DNA from: Roseibium sp. Sym1
GTDB taxonomy: Bacteria > Pseudomonadota > Alphaproteobacteria > Rhizobiales > Stappiaceae
NCBI RefSeq assembly: GCF_027359675.1
Contig: NZ_CP114786.1
Coordinates: 806,001 to 870,000, forward strand
DNA length: 64,000 nt
Reading direction: 5' to 3'
A model generated the notes under the pieces. The model searched no databases, was not told where the DNA came from, and saw nothing but the letters and a program-made list of their open reading frames with translations. Shown here one piece after another: positions 8,615 to 18,270 of this stretch (its first letter is position 1; every line of letters begins with the position of its first letter). Both the position numbers and the translations under genes were made by a program.

Positions 8615-9217
8615 ATGATCACGATTACGTCGCCTTCCATGTGCCTCAACGACAGCCGCGCCGCCGTCAACTACACCATGGATGTCACCCGCACCGTGCG
8701 CACGACCGACACCCAGCAGGCCATGGTCGACCGTGTGCTAGCCGCCGCCGGGTCCGTCCGCGGCGGACGGATCGACAACCTGGTGCTGACGGCCCACGGC
8801 TTTCCGGGATCATTCCAGATCGGCACCGGGCTCAATTCCAACTCGATGGCGCCCTGGGAAAACGTCAAGGGCAAGGTCTTCAAGATCTGGTTCCGCGGCT
8901 GCCTGGTCGCCCGCATCGCCGACCAGGACACGTCCTCCCACGGCGACCATGGCGCTCTGCAGTCGCTCGGCGCGACCAGCGGCAACGGTCATGAATTCAT
9001 CCGGGATTTCGCACGCCTCACCGGCTGCTACGTGGTGGCGCCGACGGAGATCCAGGGCAGCAACCGGCAGACCTATCCGCGCGGCCAGATGGACAGCTAC
9101 GAAGGCCTGGTGCTGTCCTACGACCCGCAGGGCACGATCAGCTGGCAGAAACGCTATCCGTCCTGCTGGGGCTACAATGCCGCCAACGGCACCATTCACG
9201 TGCCCAACCGGGAATGA
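8615..9217 (+). CDS. Unknown protein with a caspase-like His/Cys signature
   Basis: This 200-aa protein has no signal peptide or membrane segment. The start at 8615 is supported by GGAAAGGA eight bases upstream. Residues 56-67 (LVLTAHGFPGSF) followed by a strand ending in a cysteine (KVFKIWFRGCLVAR, C96) resemble the His-Gly and Cys elements of clan CD proteases and the CHAT/DUF4347-like domains, with H61 and C96 as the candidate dyad. The C-terminal half is rich in Gly, Tyr and Trp, with further cysteines at 138 and 184. It stands alone between divergent polyamine genes and a repeat element. The resemblance is by eye; protease activity is inference. Confidence 0.65.
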   Translation: MITITSPSMCLNDSRAAVNYTMDVTRTVRTTDTQQAMVDRVLAAAGSVRGGRIDNLVLTAHGFPGSFQIGTGLNSNSMAPWENVKGKVFKIWFRGCLVARIADQDTSSHGDHGALQSLGATSGNGHEFIRDFARLTGCYVVAPTEIQGSNRQTYPRGQMDSYEGLVLSYDPQGTISWQKRYPSCWGYNAANGTIHVPNRE

Positions 9218-9372
9218 GCCTCCGGTGACCGGTATGGCGTTTCACACCTATCCTGCGCGATCGGGATCTTTTGGCACTCAGCAGGTTCGTGCCTGCCGGC
9301 CATGAATTGACATCTCCCCTTGTTGCCGTCTCCCCCGCATGAGGCAGGGCAATCGTCCTTGGCGGAAGCCAG

Positions 9373-9484
9373 CTCCCTCTCCCGGTGGGAGAGGGTTGGG
9401 GTGAGGGAACAAATGCCTGAAAAATACGGCGCGGTCCGCCCCCTCACCCGGACCTCCGGTCCGACCTCTCCCACCGGGAGAGGT
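9373..9484. repeat. Large imperfect inverted repeat (REP-like intergenic element)
   Basis: A left arm (9373-9407, CTCCCTCTCCCGGTGGGAGA then GGGTTGGGGTGAGGG) is mirrored by a right arm (9440-9484, CCCTCACCCGG then CTCTCCCACCGGGAGAGG). Each arm also folds on itself around CCGGTGGGAG or CCACCGGGAG. This is a family of dispersed intergenic repeats known in rhizobia and relatives. The rest of the 9218-9635 gap shows no gene. Confidence 0.75.
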
Positions 9485-9635
9485 AACTACGGCAACCGCC
9501 AACAGGACTCCGGTCAAATGCGATTGCGCTGGCAACATGGGCAGAGAGATGCAAGTGGTCCGATCAGGAAACAAGCCGAGGATATCCTTTGGCCGGACAC
9601 TCGCGAGAATGCGTCCGGGGTCCGGACCCTGAATG

Positions 9636-10700
9636 TCACCCGGCGGTCTTTGTCCGGTAGCTGCGCTCCAGCTCGATCAGGCGCTGTTTGCGCCACAACC
9701 CGCCGCCATAGCCGGTGAGCGAGCCGTCCGAACCGATCACCCGGTGGCACGGCACCACCAGCGCCAGCTGGTTGGCGCCGTTGGCGCGCGCCACCGCCCG
9801 CACCGCTTCCGGCCGGCCGAGGCGTTTGGCAAGGTCCGAATAGCTGCGGGTTTCCCCGGGCGGGATCTCCAGCAGCTCGCGCCAGACGTTCCGGGTGAAG
9901 GCGCTGCCGTGAAGCGCCAGCTTCGTTTCGAACGAACCGCCCGTGCCGGCGAAGAACCGGTCCAGTTCCGACTGGATCTGGTCGGTTATTTCGGTGCGGC
10001 CGAAGCCGATCTTGCCCTTGGCAAAGCCCTGCAGCTTGCGGAATTCCGCCGGCAGCGCCTTGCGGTCGAGGAACTCCAGCAGGTGAAGCTGTGTCCTGTC
10101 GGTGACCGCCACCAGCGGCCCGAGCGGCGAAGCGACCCAGTCGGCATGAAGCAGCGGCCGCGCGGAAAACGTACCCGGCGCCTGCCCCAGGATACGGGCA
10201 AAGGCCTCCCGGAAGGCACTTGGCGACTCGAAGCCCGCGGTAATTTGCGCATCGATAACCTTGCCGCCGCCGGCCAGGGTCGAAAAGCCCTCCTGCAGGC
10301 GGCGCTGACGCGCCATTTCCAGGAAGGTCATGCCGAAATGGCGCTTAAAGGCACGGCGCACCGTCGACGGGTCGAAGCCCATGCGCACCAGATCCGGCTC
10401 GCGCCAGCGGTATCCCGGCCGCTTTTCCAGCGCCTCGATCAGCGGCTTCACCACCGGATCGGCGCTTGCCTCCGGCGTTGTCGGCCGGCAGCGCTTGCAT
10501 GGCCGGAACCCGGCCTCGATGCATTCGGCAACCGTCTCGTGAAAACTGCAATTCTCCGGCTTCGGCTTGCGCGCCGGGCAGGTCAGACGGCAGAAGATAC
10601 CGGTGGAAGCCACGCAGACGAACATGCGCCCGTCGTAGGACGGATCGCGCCTGAGAAGCGCATCGTAAAGGGTGTCGAAGGAAGGTCGTGTCATCAGCAT
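9636..10700 (-). CDS. ada: Bifunctional Ada protein: methyl-DNA repair and transcriptional activator
   Basis: The 354-aa protein has the Ada zinc domain (residues 10-75, cysteines 37, 41, 68 and 71 in FCRLTC and RPCKRC), an AraC-type helix-turn-helix region (about 85-180) and a C-terminal O6-methylguanine methyltransferase domain with the active site PCHRV (C318) followed by IGSDGSLTGYGGGLWRK. The length equals E. coli Ada. C37 or its zinc partners accept methyl from phosphotriesters, which turns the protein into an activator; C318 repairs O6-methylguanine. No partner gene such as alkB is adjacent. Confidence 0.95.
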   Translation of the reverse strand: MLMTRPSFDTLYDALLRRDPSYDGRMFVCVASTGIFCRLTCPARKPKPENCSFHETVAECIEAGFRPCKRCRPTTPEASADPVVKPLIEALEKRPGYRWREPDLVRMGFDPSTVRRAFKRHFGMTFLEMARQRRLQEGFSTLAGGGKVIDAQITAGFESPSAFREAFARILGQAPGTFSARPLLHADWVASPLGPLVAVTDRTQLHLLEFLDRKALPAEFRKLQGFAKGKIGFGRTEITDQIQSELDRFFAGTGGSFETKLALHGSAFTRNVWRELLEIPPGETRSYSDLAKRLGRPEAVRAVARANGANQLALVVPCHRVIGSDGSLTGYGGGLWRKQRLIELERSYRTKTAG

Positions 10701-10817
10701 GGGCGGCAGGTTACGCCTGTTTCATGCCCTCCGCAGCCGAAATTCGGGCGTCTATTCCGGACCGCACACGCTCGGGACAACCAGAAGACATGCAATGCCG
10801 CAGCCGCCTGATTACCC

Positions 10818-11627
10818 CTACCGGTAGACCTGCCCCTCCCCCGGGAAGCTGCGGTCCTTGACGTCGTCCGCATAGGCTTTCACCGCGGCCTCGATCTGGC
10901 CGCCGAGATTGCCGTAGACCTTGACGAATTTCGGCGGGGTTGGGTTGAGGCCGAGCATGTCCTCCAGCACCAGGATCTGGCCATCGCATTCCGCCGAGGC
11001 GCCGATGCCGATGGTCGGGATCGGGATTTCCTTGGTCACCTGGGCCGCCAGCGGCTCGACCATGCCTTCCAGCACGACGGCGAAGGCACCGGCTTCCGTC
11101 ACCGCCCTTGCGTCCTCGAAATGCTGCTCCCAGTCACTTGTCTCACGCCCTTGCGTCTTGAAACCACCCATGACATGGACCGATTGCGGTGTCAGGCCGA
11201 TATGGGCCATCACCGGCACGCCGCGCTCGGTCAGGAAGCGGATGGTCTCGGCCATGCGCGCGCCGCCTTCCAGCTTGACCGCGCCGCACTGGGTTTCCTT
11301 CATCACCCGGGCGGCGTTGCGGAAGGCTTCCGACGGGCTTTCCTCGTATGTGCCGAAAGGCATGTCGACAACGACCAGCGCGCGCTCGGTGCCGCGCACC
11401 ACGGCCTTGCCGTGCATGATCATCAGGTCGAGCGACACGCCGACGGTGGATTCCATGCCGTGCATGACCATGCCGAGACTGTCGCCGACCAGGATGAAAT
11501 CGGCATATTTGTCGACGATCGCCGCCGTGTGGGCGTGATAGGAAGTCAGCGACACGATGGGCTCGCCGCCCTTCTTCTTGGTGATCTGCGGCGCCGTGAT
11601 GCGGCGGACGGGTTTCTGGCTGCTCAT
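10818..11627 (-). CDS. panB: 3-methyl-2-oxobutanoate hydroxymethyltransferase
   Basis: The 269-aa protein shows the PanB blocks [25 protein letters not shown] near the N-terminus, the VKLEGG loop and a late [21 protein letters not shown]. It transfers a hydroxymethyl group from methylene-tetrahydrofolate to ketoisovalerate, making ketopantoate for CoA synthesis. I place the start at 11627 ([11 protein letters not shown]) because GAAAGGA lies 7 bases before it and the upstream 12 codons are not family-like. It follows panC by 36 bases on the same strand, forming a panC-panB operon. Confidence 0.95.
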   Translation of the reverse strand: MSSQKPVRRITAPQITKKKGGEPIVSLTSYHAHTAAIVDKYADFILVGDSLGMVMHGMESTVGVSLDLMIMHGKAVVRGTERALVVVDMPFGTYEESPSEAFRNAARVMKETQCGAVKLEGGARMAETIRFLTERGVPVMAHIGLTPQSVHVMGGFKTQGRETSDWEQHFEDARAVTEAGAFAVVLEGMVEPLAAQVTKEIPIPTIGIGASAECDGQILVLEDMLGLNPTPPKFVKVYGNLGGQIEAAVKAYADDVKDRSFPGEGQVYR

Positions 11628-11663
11628 TTGGCATCCTTTCGAACAGGTCTTGTCATCGGACAA

Positions 11664-12515
11664 TCAGGCGGCGGGTGTGATCACCCGCTGGTCGATCAGG
11701 AGAACGGGGCCGAAGCGCACGGCGAGCAGCACGACCGCCGGTCGGCTCAGCGGGCCGGACAACTCGGCAAGGGTTTCCGCGTCGCGGATGTCGACGCTCT
11801 GCACGTCGCCGTCTTTTGCCTCGGCAAGGACTGCCTGGACCGCCTCTTCAAGCTCGGCGATCTCCGGGGCGGCCCTGGCCAAGGTCTCGGCAGCCGCCAG
11901 TGCCCGGCTCAGCGCGACGGCCTGCCGGCGCTGCTCCGGGTTGAGGCGGACATTGCGCGACGACATGGCCAGCCCGTCGGCTTCGCGCACGGTCGGATGG
12001 GCGAGGATCTCCAAAGGCATGTCGAGATCGCGGACCATCTGGCGGATCATGGTGAGCTGCTGGTAGTCCTTCTCGCCGAAAACGGCAAAATCCGGTGTCG
12101 CGATGTTGAAGAGCTTGGTGACCACGGTGGCGACCCCGCGGAAATGACCGGGCCTGAGCGCCCCCTGAAGGATGCCGGACAGTCCCGGCACCTCGACAAA
12201 GGTGTCGCCGCCGGCGCCGTACATCTCGGCAACATCGGGCATGAACACCGCGTCGACCCTTTCCGCTTCGAGCAGCGCAAGGTCGCGGGCCTCGTCGCGC
12301 GGATAGGTGTCGAGATCCTCGTTCGGGCCGAACTGGGTCGGATTGACGAAGATGGTGGTGATCACGCGGTCGGCTTTTTCGCGCGCCAGGCGTACCAGGC
12401 CGAGATGGCCTTCGTGGAGATACCCCATGGTCGGCACCAGCCCGACCGTCTCGCCCGCGCGCTTCCAGCCGCGCACGACGTCGCGCAACTCCGCCCTGGT
12501 CCGGCAGATCTTCAT
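11664..12515 (-). CDS. panC: Pantothenate synthetase
   Basis: The 283-aa protein starts MKICRTRAELRD and has the ATP-binding VPTMGYLHEGHLGLVR, the pantoate pocket FVNPTQFGPNEDLDTYPR and the second ATP motif FGEKDYQQL followed by MSSRNVRL. It ligates pantoate and beta-alanine to pantothenate in the cytoplasm. The ATG at 12515 follows a GAGGACGAGG site. It is the first gene of the panC-panB operon. The open frame extends 94 codons further upstream, but that stretch is not PanC-like. Confidence 0.96.
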   Translation of the reverse strand: MKICRTRAELRDVVRGWKRAGETVGLVPTMGYLHEGHLGLVRLAREKADRVITTIFVNPTQFGPNEDLDTYPRDEARDLALLEAERVDAVFMPDVAEMYGAGGDTFVEVPGLSGILQGALRPGHFRGVATVVTKLFNIATPDFAVFGEKDYQQLTMIRQMVRDLDMPLEILAHPTVREADGLAMSSRNVRLNPEQRRQAVALSRALAAAETLARAAPEIAELEEAVQAVLAEAKDGDVQSVDIRDAETLAELSGPLSRPAVVLLAVRFGPVLLIDQRVITPAA

Positions 12516-12990
12516 GTTTCCTCGTCCTCCCGCGGCCGTTGTTCCCGCACCGGCCGTTCTTTTCGCGGGTGCAGCATAATGAGGACGCGCGGAAAGTCCA
12601 GTGGTCAAGAAGGCGGGTGGCACACGTTTGCCTTGCTTGCATTGGCGAAAGTGCAGACCTTCCGGACCTTCCCACCCGCCGTGAGTATCCGGACTTTCAT
12701 CATGTCCCCGCAAACAGGATGCTCGGTTTACCGAAGAACCAACCTGGAACGGCAGCCTGGAAGGGAAACAGCGCGCTCCAAGCTGCCGGGTCCCCACACG
12801 AACTTGCCTTCATCGATACATCGGCAAGGTGTGCCAGTCGCATGCGAACTCAACACAAGTAAATCCTTCAAAAATACTTTTGCATATTGTCAGAAACCAC
12901 ATGGTAACGTAATCATTCTCTGCGCTTATTTCGAACCGGGATATCAGGCTCGCAGAGGCGCACACATCAACCATTGCATGGAGAAATGTA
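12516..12990. other. Intergenic region between panC and a small exported protein
   Basis: About 475 bases. The left part has no plausible gene. The right part (12850-12945) is clearly AT-richer than its surroundings and probably holds the promoter of the rightward gene at 12991. No regulator site was recognised. Confidence 0.4.
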
Positions 12991-13311
12991 ATGAAGAACA
13001 AGCGCTTGAAGCCCCTGGCGACGTTTGCATGCGCCGCGCTTGCCTGCGTGGGCTTGAATATGGTCTCCTATAGTATTGCCAATGCGATCGAAGTAAAACT
13101 CGACACGGGCGAGACAATCGATCTGGACAGTGGTGTGGTCAACGTGTGCAAGAGTGAAGGGCTTAACCTTGGAGCCTGCGCCTGCGTGGTCAGCATCATG
13201 CTTGAGCAGGAAGGCTTGAGCGTCATGAGTCTGGCGGCGATGACCAGGCTCGCCGACGCGTATCCCAACGAGTATCGCGAAGCGAGGGCTCACTGCATCA
13301 GTGTCAACTGA
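12991..13311 (+). CDS. Small exported protein, unknown function
   Basis: The protein is 106 aa with a signal peptide (about residues 1-32, hydrophobic core FACAALACVGL, ending SIANA). The mature part is acidic and has cysteines in VCKSEG, ACACVV and HCISVN, so disulfides are possible. The ATG at 12991 has GGAG 8 bases upstream. It lies alone on this strand after an AT-rich, promoter-like region. I do not recognise the family. A periplasmic or secreted location is inferred from the signal peptide. Confidence 0.72.
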   Translation: MKNKRLKPLATFACAALACVGLNMVSYSIANAIEVKLDTGETIDLDSGVVNVCKSEGLNLGACACVVSIMLEQEGLSVMSLAAMTRLADAYPNEYREARAHCISVN

Positions 13312-13554
13312 CGGCGCCCGCACGACTTTCGGATCGGGTAAAACCGGTGCGGCGCCAGCCAGCTGCGGCAGGCGCCGCAACCAGCCTTTGAGCGACAAGG
13401 ATATCAATCTGCCGCTTGTACTTACACCAAATTGAAACCAGTCAACAATCAGCATGCGCGCGGAGCGTGTCGGTGCTTTTCCGCCTGCGGGCCGCATTCG
13501 CTGGCCTGCAGGGATCAGGCCGCGCCATTCAGACAGTTTGTGGAGACCCTTCGA

Positions 13555-14088
13555 ATGAATTTCAGACTGATTGCCGCAACGCTGGCCCTGCTGCCGGCGG
13601 CACCCGTGGCCGCCGCCCCGTTTTCAAGCGGCGACTGGGAAACCGCCAGGATCGGCGGGACCTGCCTTGTCTACACCAATGCCGCGGCGCGCGACACGTC
13701 CGGATCCCTGCAGTTCAGGTTCGACGTCAAGGGCTTCAATGCGGGGTTCAGCTACGAATACGCGCCTTACACGGACAATGAAGAAGATCCCTGGGCCGAG
13801 ACCGACCTCGTCGAGATCACCATTGACGGAGAAGACCACTGGCTGGGCGGCGAGATGTTCCCCGTCGGCCCGTCGGATCCGCACAGTCTTTCGATGACCG
13901 GCGGTTTCGTGAAAGACATGATCGCCGCTGTGGCGAATGCACAGACACATATCGATATTTCCGTCGAACGGGAAAGCCTGGGCGAGACCTGGCTCTATGG
14001 CCGCTTCTCGCCCATCGGTTTCAGCGACAGCCTCGCCAAAGCGGCGGAGATGTGTGATTTCGACCCGGCCAATCTGCCGGAGTCCTGA
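13555..14088 (+). CDS. Exported protein, unknown function
   Basis: The protein is 177 aa with a clear signal peptide (MNFRLIAATLALLPAAPVAA, cut near residue 20). The mature domain begins FSSGDWETARIGGTCLVYT and has a second cysteine near the end (EMCDFDP), which could pair with the first. The SGDW and GGTC start recalls invasion-associated locus B-like periplasmic proteins, but the match is too weak to name. The start at 13555 is set by the signal peptide. It follows another small exported protein by 243 bases and converges on the NYN gene. Confidence 0.7.
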   Translation: MNFRLIAATLALLPAAPVAAAPFSSGDWETARIGGTCLVYTNAAARDTSGSLQFRFDVKGFNAGFSYEYAPYTDNEEDPWAETDLVEITIDGEDHWLGGEMFPVGPSDPHSLSMTGGFVKDMIAAVANAQTHIDISVERESLGETWLYGRFSPIGFSDSLAKAAEMCDFDPANLPES

Positions 14089-14215
14089 TCATCGTCCGGG
14101 AGTCGCCGGTCGTTCATGCATAGGGCGTCCGCCCGGCGAGCGATCCGCCCCTCCTTTCCCAGTCAAGTGCTGCCATTACGGACAGCCTTCACGATCCATC
14201 CAACCGAGAGGCCGG

Positions 14216-14971
14216 TTAAGATTTCCGTCTTGCCGAGGCTTTCTTAGGGGATGGCTTCTCGCGGATGCGGATGGATCGCCCTTCCGGATGCTCGATCTCG
14301 AAGGCGTTGGTCTTGCGGACAAGATCGCTGAGCTTGCGGAAACCGAAATTGCGCGGATCGAAATCCGATGACAGATTGGCCAGCTGCGTTCCAACAGCGC
14401 CAAGCGGCGCCCAGCCGTCTTCTGTCTCCATCTGATCGAGAACGCGCCGGATAATGGGCGTGGCCGCGCTCGGCGATTGAAGCGGCTTTGATGTGCTGCC
14501 CGTGGTCTCCGCGTTGGCAGGGGCATCGGGGAGCAGGTTCTCGGTGTAGGTGAACCGCCGGCAAGCCTGCCGGAAGCTCTCAGGCGTCTTCTGCTCGCCG
14601 AAGCCGAAGACATCGACGCCCTGTTCCCGAATACGGGCAGCGAGCCGCGTAAAGTCGCTGTCGGAGGACACCAGGCAAAAGCCGTCGAAGCGTCCGCTCA
14701 GCAAGAGGTCCATCGCGTCAATGACCAGCGTGATGTCGGAGGCGTTCTTGCCGGTCGTGTAGGCGAACTGCTGGTGCGGAATGATGGCATGCCGGGCCAG
14801 CACGTCGATCCACGCTTTTGACCTCGGGCTGGAAAAGTCGCCGTAAATGCGCCGAACGCTTGCCTCGCCGATCTTCGCGATCTCGTCAAAGAGCCCGTCA
14901 ACAATCCTGGCCGACGCGTTGTCGGCGTCGATCAGCACTGCGAGGCGTGGGGCGCGCGCGTCTAATACCAT
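14216..14971 (-). CDS. NYN-domain ribonuclease-like protein with C-terminal LOTUS/OST-HTH domain
   Basis: The 251-aa protein has an N-terminal NYN (PIN-like) nuclease fold (residues 8-145) with the acidic set D15 and D17 in LIDADN, D79 and D85 in SDITLVIDAMD, and D104 and D106 in SSDSDF. A C-terminal winged-helix LOTUS/OST-HTH domain (about 165-240) reads PIIRRVLDQMETEDGW then DPRNFGFRKLSDLVRK. Members are thought to cleave or bind RNA. The same two-domain design occurs in eukaryotic MARF1/Limkain. It is a single gene with no partner nearby. Confidence 0.85.
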   Translation of the reverse strand: MVLDARAPRLAVLIDADNASARIVDGLFDEIAKIGEASVRRIYGDFSSPRSKAWIDVLARHAIIPHQQFAYTTGKNASDITLVIDAMDLLLSGRFDGFCLVSSDSDFTRLAARIREQGVDVFGFGEQKTPESFRQACRRFTYTENLLPDAPANAETTGSTSKPLQSPSAATPIIRRVLDQMETEDGWAPLGAVGTQLANLSSDFDPRNFGFRKLSDLVRKTNAFEIEHPEGRSIRIREKPSPKKASARRKS

Positions 14972-15193
14972 TGAGCGGGTGACCTTTCGAACATGTGTTG
15001 GTTGTCAACCTAGCACGCGCATCCCTGGACGGCGATGTCCGGGTTTCCGGACAAACCGGAAAATGCCATGCAAATCCGCCCCCCTGCACGAGAGCAGTAT
15101 TTCAACTGCCTCCCCAGTCCGAACAGCGCCAGGCCGGTATCGACCCCGACCCAAAAGAGGACCGGCATCTTCGGTTCCGCCACATGTTGCCGG

Positions 15194-15946
15194 CTAAAAC
15201 CCGACCCGCCCCACCATCGGCAGCTTGATCGACAGATCCTTGACATCAACGCCATAGGTCAATCCGAGCAGATTGACCTCGAGGCCCTCCTCCCAGGCGA
15301 TCAGAATGCCCAGAAGACCGGACAGCGAGAGCTGGTAGCCGGTGCCGCTCGGGGCCTTTGCCCAGAAGCCGGAGGGGAGAAAATCCTTGCCGACCGCCGT
15401 CGGCGGGAGGTCCAGTCTGAGCTCGGGGACAACGCGGCCGAGATGGGCGGTGAAGGTGTTCGAGTTGGGGCCCGGCCAGATCGTGTATTCGTCATTGTGG
15501 CGATAGTCGCGGATCGCCCCGAGCAGCTTTGGAATCGCGGCTTCGGCGCGCTTTCCGCGGAAATCCGCGATCAATCGGGGCTCCGAGCCGAACCATCGGC
15601 TGTCAGGAGCTCGGCGCGAGGCGGAAACGGCTTTCCCGCCATGTCGGACCCGCCAGCCCATGACCTCGTAGGTGGTGAAATGATCTGCCTCCGACGCCTT
15701 GATGGAGACCCAGCTATGGACGCCGAAATAGCCGCGCCAGCTGACAGCCCTCGCGGCATAGACCTGAATGATGGCTTGCCGTTCAATCCGTGGATCAGGC
15801 GCTATTCCGAGGGGCGCCCGGCTGGCACTGCTCCAATGGCCGGAGGCCGTGTGAACGCCCCCGAACACCACGAAAAGGCTGAGCCCCAGATTGAACAGCA
15901 CAAAGCCTGCACCCCAGGTCAGGATCCGCCGCATTGCCACTCCCAT
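15194..15946 (-). CDS. DUF3750 family membrane-anchored protein
   Basis: The 250-aa protein has an N-terminal membrane helix (WGAGFVLFNLGLSLFVVFGG, about residues 9-28) and then a DUF3750 domain with YAARAVSWRGYFGVHSWVS, YEVMGWRVRHGG and NDEYTIWPGPNSNTF. The start could be 15946 or the ATG at 15934, which has GGGAG six bases before it. The function of the family is not known to me; the conserved His, Trp and Asn residues hint at an enzyme facing the periplasm. It is transcribed alone and leftward. Confidence 0.78.
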   Translation of the reverse strand: MGVAMRRILTWGAGFVLFNLGLSLFVVFGGVHTASGHWSSASRAPLGIAPDPRIERQAIIQVYAARAVSWRGYFGVHSWVSIKASEADHFTTYEVMGWRVRHGGKAVSASRRAPDSRWFGSEPRLIADFRGKRAEAAIPKLLGAIRDYRHNDEYTIWPGPNSNTFTAHLGRVVPELRLDLPPTAVGKDFLPSGFWAKAPSGTGYQLSLSGLLGILIAWEEGLEVNLLGLTYGVDVKDLSIKLPMVGRVGF

Positions 15947-16413
15947 GTTCCGGTCTTTCCCTTGTTCCAACCACAACAAATAGGACCTGATCTGATCCCT
16001 TCAAAGCCAATCATGCGCCTGCGACGGGGACCGCTCATCGGTTTTGGGGCAGATGCGGCCCGTCCGGGAACAGTCTTGTATCGCAAGTGTGGCACAATTC
16101 ACACGTGCATCCCCTGTTAACGCCGCCCTGGCGCTTTCAGCTTGATCTGCCCGAACCAGCCGCTAGGGTGGGCTCGGTCCACAGGCGCATTTGCGCGTGT
16201 GCGGCCGTTTTCATGTTTCAGAGCCATCACAACCCTAGAGAGCCACATGCGAAATCTCGGTCCAAACTAGACCGACACGCAGACCATATTCGGTTCCCGT
16301 GTCGGTATCAGCCTTTCTTCCGTACCGCCCGCGACCCGAATCTCTCTTTGAGCCTCTCCGTGCCGGTACGATTCCCTCCATGAATCTTGACCCAAATACG
16401 GAGCACCGGACCG
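15947..16413. other. Divergent intergenic region
   Basis: About 470 bases between the leftward DUF3750 gene and the rightward ABC exporter. No convincing gene, repeat or operator is seen. Divergent promoters are expected here. Confidence 0.35.
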
Positions 16414-18261
16414 ATGAACACGGTCTTCTCTTATCTTGAAAACCTTGTTTCTCCTTTCAAACATCATGACGGAACGCCGCCGCCTTCCGACCTGAGCGCG
16501 TTCTACTGGCATTTCATCCGCCAGATCTGGAAGCCGCTCGCCTGGCTGATGGCGTTCGGCTTTGTGGTCTCGATCATCGAGGTCGCCCTGTTCGATTATC
16601 TCGGACGGATCGTCGACTACCTGAACACGACCGGTCCCGATCAACTTCTGTCGGATCACGGTGGCGAACTGATCTGGATGCTGGTGGTGGTGGCCGTGTT
16701 GCGCCCGATTTTTGGCGCAGGGCACACGATGATCAAGTTCCAGATCATCGAGCCGGCCATGACCAACCTCATTCGCTGGCAAACGCACAAACACGTTCTG
16801 GGGCAGTCACTGTCTTTCTTCAACAACGACTTTGCCGGACGGATCGCCAACAAGATCATCCAGACGGGGCCGTCCTTGCGCGGATCCGTTGTCTCCCTGA
16901 TCGATGCGATCTGGTTCGTGCTGATCTATGTCGTGGCAGCCATTTACCTGTTTCTCGGGGTCGACGCCTGGCTGGTCCTGCCGCTGGCCGGCTGGCTGGT
17001 GATTTACGTTGCGCTGCTCGTCTTCTTTGTTCCGCAGATCAAGGAGCGCTCGGCGATCATGTCCGAAGCACGCTCGAGCCTTACCGGGCGGATCGTCGAC
17101 AGCTACACCAACATCCTGACCGTCAAGCTGTTCGCGGCGGGCCGGAAAGAGGAGGCCTATACCCGCGAGTCGCTGGAGGACCATACCAGGAAGTTTTACG
17201 ACATCCTGCGGCCGCTGTCGCAAATGGTCATCCTGCTCTGGATCGTCAACGGCCTTTTCATTGCGTCCTTGAGCGCGCTCGGCATCAGCCTGTGGCAGGG
17301 CGGTCTCGTCACGGTCGGCTCGCTGACGCTGGCGATCACCCTGTCGGTGCGCATCGTCAACATGTCCGCCTGGATCATGTGGATCACGACCGACATTTTC
17401 GAAAATGTCGGAACGGTTCAGGAAGGCATGCAAACGATCTCCCAGCCCCACACGCTGGTGGACCGCGCGGGCGCCAAGCCGCTCGATGTCTCCAGGGGCG
17501 AGATCGTCTTTGACCGGATCCGGTTCCATTACGGCCAGGACAAGGGCGTCATCGAGGACCTGTCGCTTCGGATCGCGCCGGGCGAGAAAGTGGGCCTGGT
17601 CGGGCGCTCCGGGGCCGGCAAGTCGACCCTCGTCAATCTGATGCTGCGCTTTTATGATCTTGAGGGCGGGCGCATTCTGATCGACGGTCAGGACATCGGC
17701 GCCGTCACACAGGACAGCCTGAGGGCGCAGATCGGCATGGTCACCCAGGACACGTCGCTGCTGCACCGCTCGGTGCTGGACAACATCGTCTATGGCCGCT
17801 CCGGCGCGAGCCGGGAGGAGGCAATGCGGGCAGCCGAAAAGGCCCATGCCATGTCCTTCATTCCCGATCTTCAGGATTTCAGGGGACGGCGCGGTCTCGA
17901 CGCCCATGTCGGCGAGCGCGGCGTCAAGCTGTCCGGCGGGCAGCGCCAGCGGATTGCCATTGCCCGGGTGCTCCTGAAAGATGCACCGATCCTGGTTCTG
18001 GACGAGGCGACGTCGGCGCTCGATTCCGAAGTCGAGGCCGCCATCCAGGAGAGCCTGTTCGATCTGATGAAGGGCAAAACGGTGATTGCCATTGCCCACC
18101 GCCTGTCGACCATCGCCGCGATGGACCGGCTGATCATCATGGATCAGGGCCGGATCATCGAAGAAGGCTCACACCAGAGCTTGCTGCAAAAGGGCGGGGT
18201 CTATGCCCAGCTCTGGAACAGGCAGTCCGGCGGGTTCCTGGACCCGGCGGCCGTGGCGTGA
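16414..18261 (+). CDS. ABC exporter, fused membrane and ATP-binding domains
   Basis: The 615-aa half-transporter has six membrane helices in residues 40-320 and an ATP-binding domain with Walker A GRSGAGKST (near 396), LSGGQRQRIA (near 505) and Walker B ILVLDEATSALD (near 527). It resembles homodimeric multidrug or lipid exporters of the MsbA type. I set the start at 16414 (MNTVFSYLENL), preceded by GGAG; a TTG nine codons earlier is less likely. The gene stands alone, followed by a perfect 13-bp inverted repeat. The substrate is unknown. Confidence 0.9.
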   Translation: MNTVFSYLENLVSPFKHHDGTPPPSDLSAFYWHFIRQIWKPLAWLMAFGFVVSIIEVALFDYLGRIVDYLNTTGPDQLLSDHGGELIWMLVVVAVLRPIFGAGHTMIKFQIIEPAMTNLIRWQTHKHVLGQSLSFFNNDFAGRIANKIIQTGPSLRGSVVSLIDAIWFVLIYVVAAIYLFLGVDAWLVLPLAGWLVIYVALLVFFVPQIKERSAIMSEARSSLTGRIVDSYTNILTVKLFAAGRKEEAYTRESLEDHTRKFYDILRPLSQMVILLWIVNGLFIASLSALGISLWQGGLVTVGSLTLAITLSVRIVNMSAWIMWITTDIFENVGTVQEGMQTISQPHTLVDRAGAKPLDVSRGEIVFDRIRFHYGQDKGVIEDLSLRIAPGEKVGLVGRSGAGKSTLVNLMLRFYDLEGGRILIDGQDIGAVTQDSLRAQIGMVTQDTSLLHRSVLDNIVYGRSGASREEAMRAAEKAHAMSFIPDLQDFRGRRGLDAHVGERGVKLSGGQRQRIAIARVLLKDAPILVLDEATSALDSEVEAAIQESLFDLMKGKTVIAIAHRLSTIAAMDRLIIMDQGRIIEEGSHQSLLQKGGVYAQLWNRQSGGFLDPAAVA

Positions 18262-18270
18262 ATGAGAAAG

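Noticed and set aside
9373..9484. Inverted repeat as a terminator for the 8615-9217 gene
   Set aside because: It lies more than 150 bases past the stop, has no T-run and matches the pattern of a dispersed repeat instead.
12539..12862. Possible 107-aa gene upstream of the small exported protein
   Set aside because: No family features, and it overlaps the panC leader in antisense without a good ribosome site.
16807..18099. Open frame of 430 codons on the minus strand
   Set aside because: It is antisense to the ABC exporter and its composition reflects the exporter codons.
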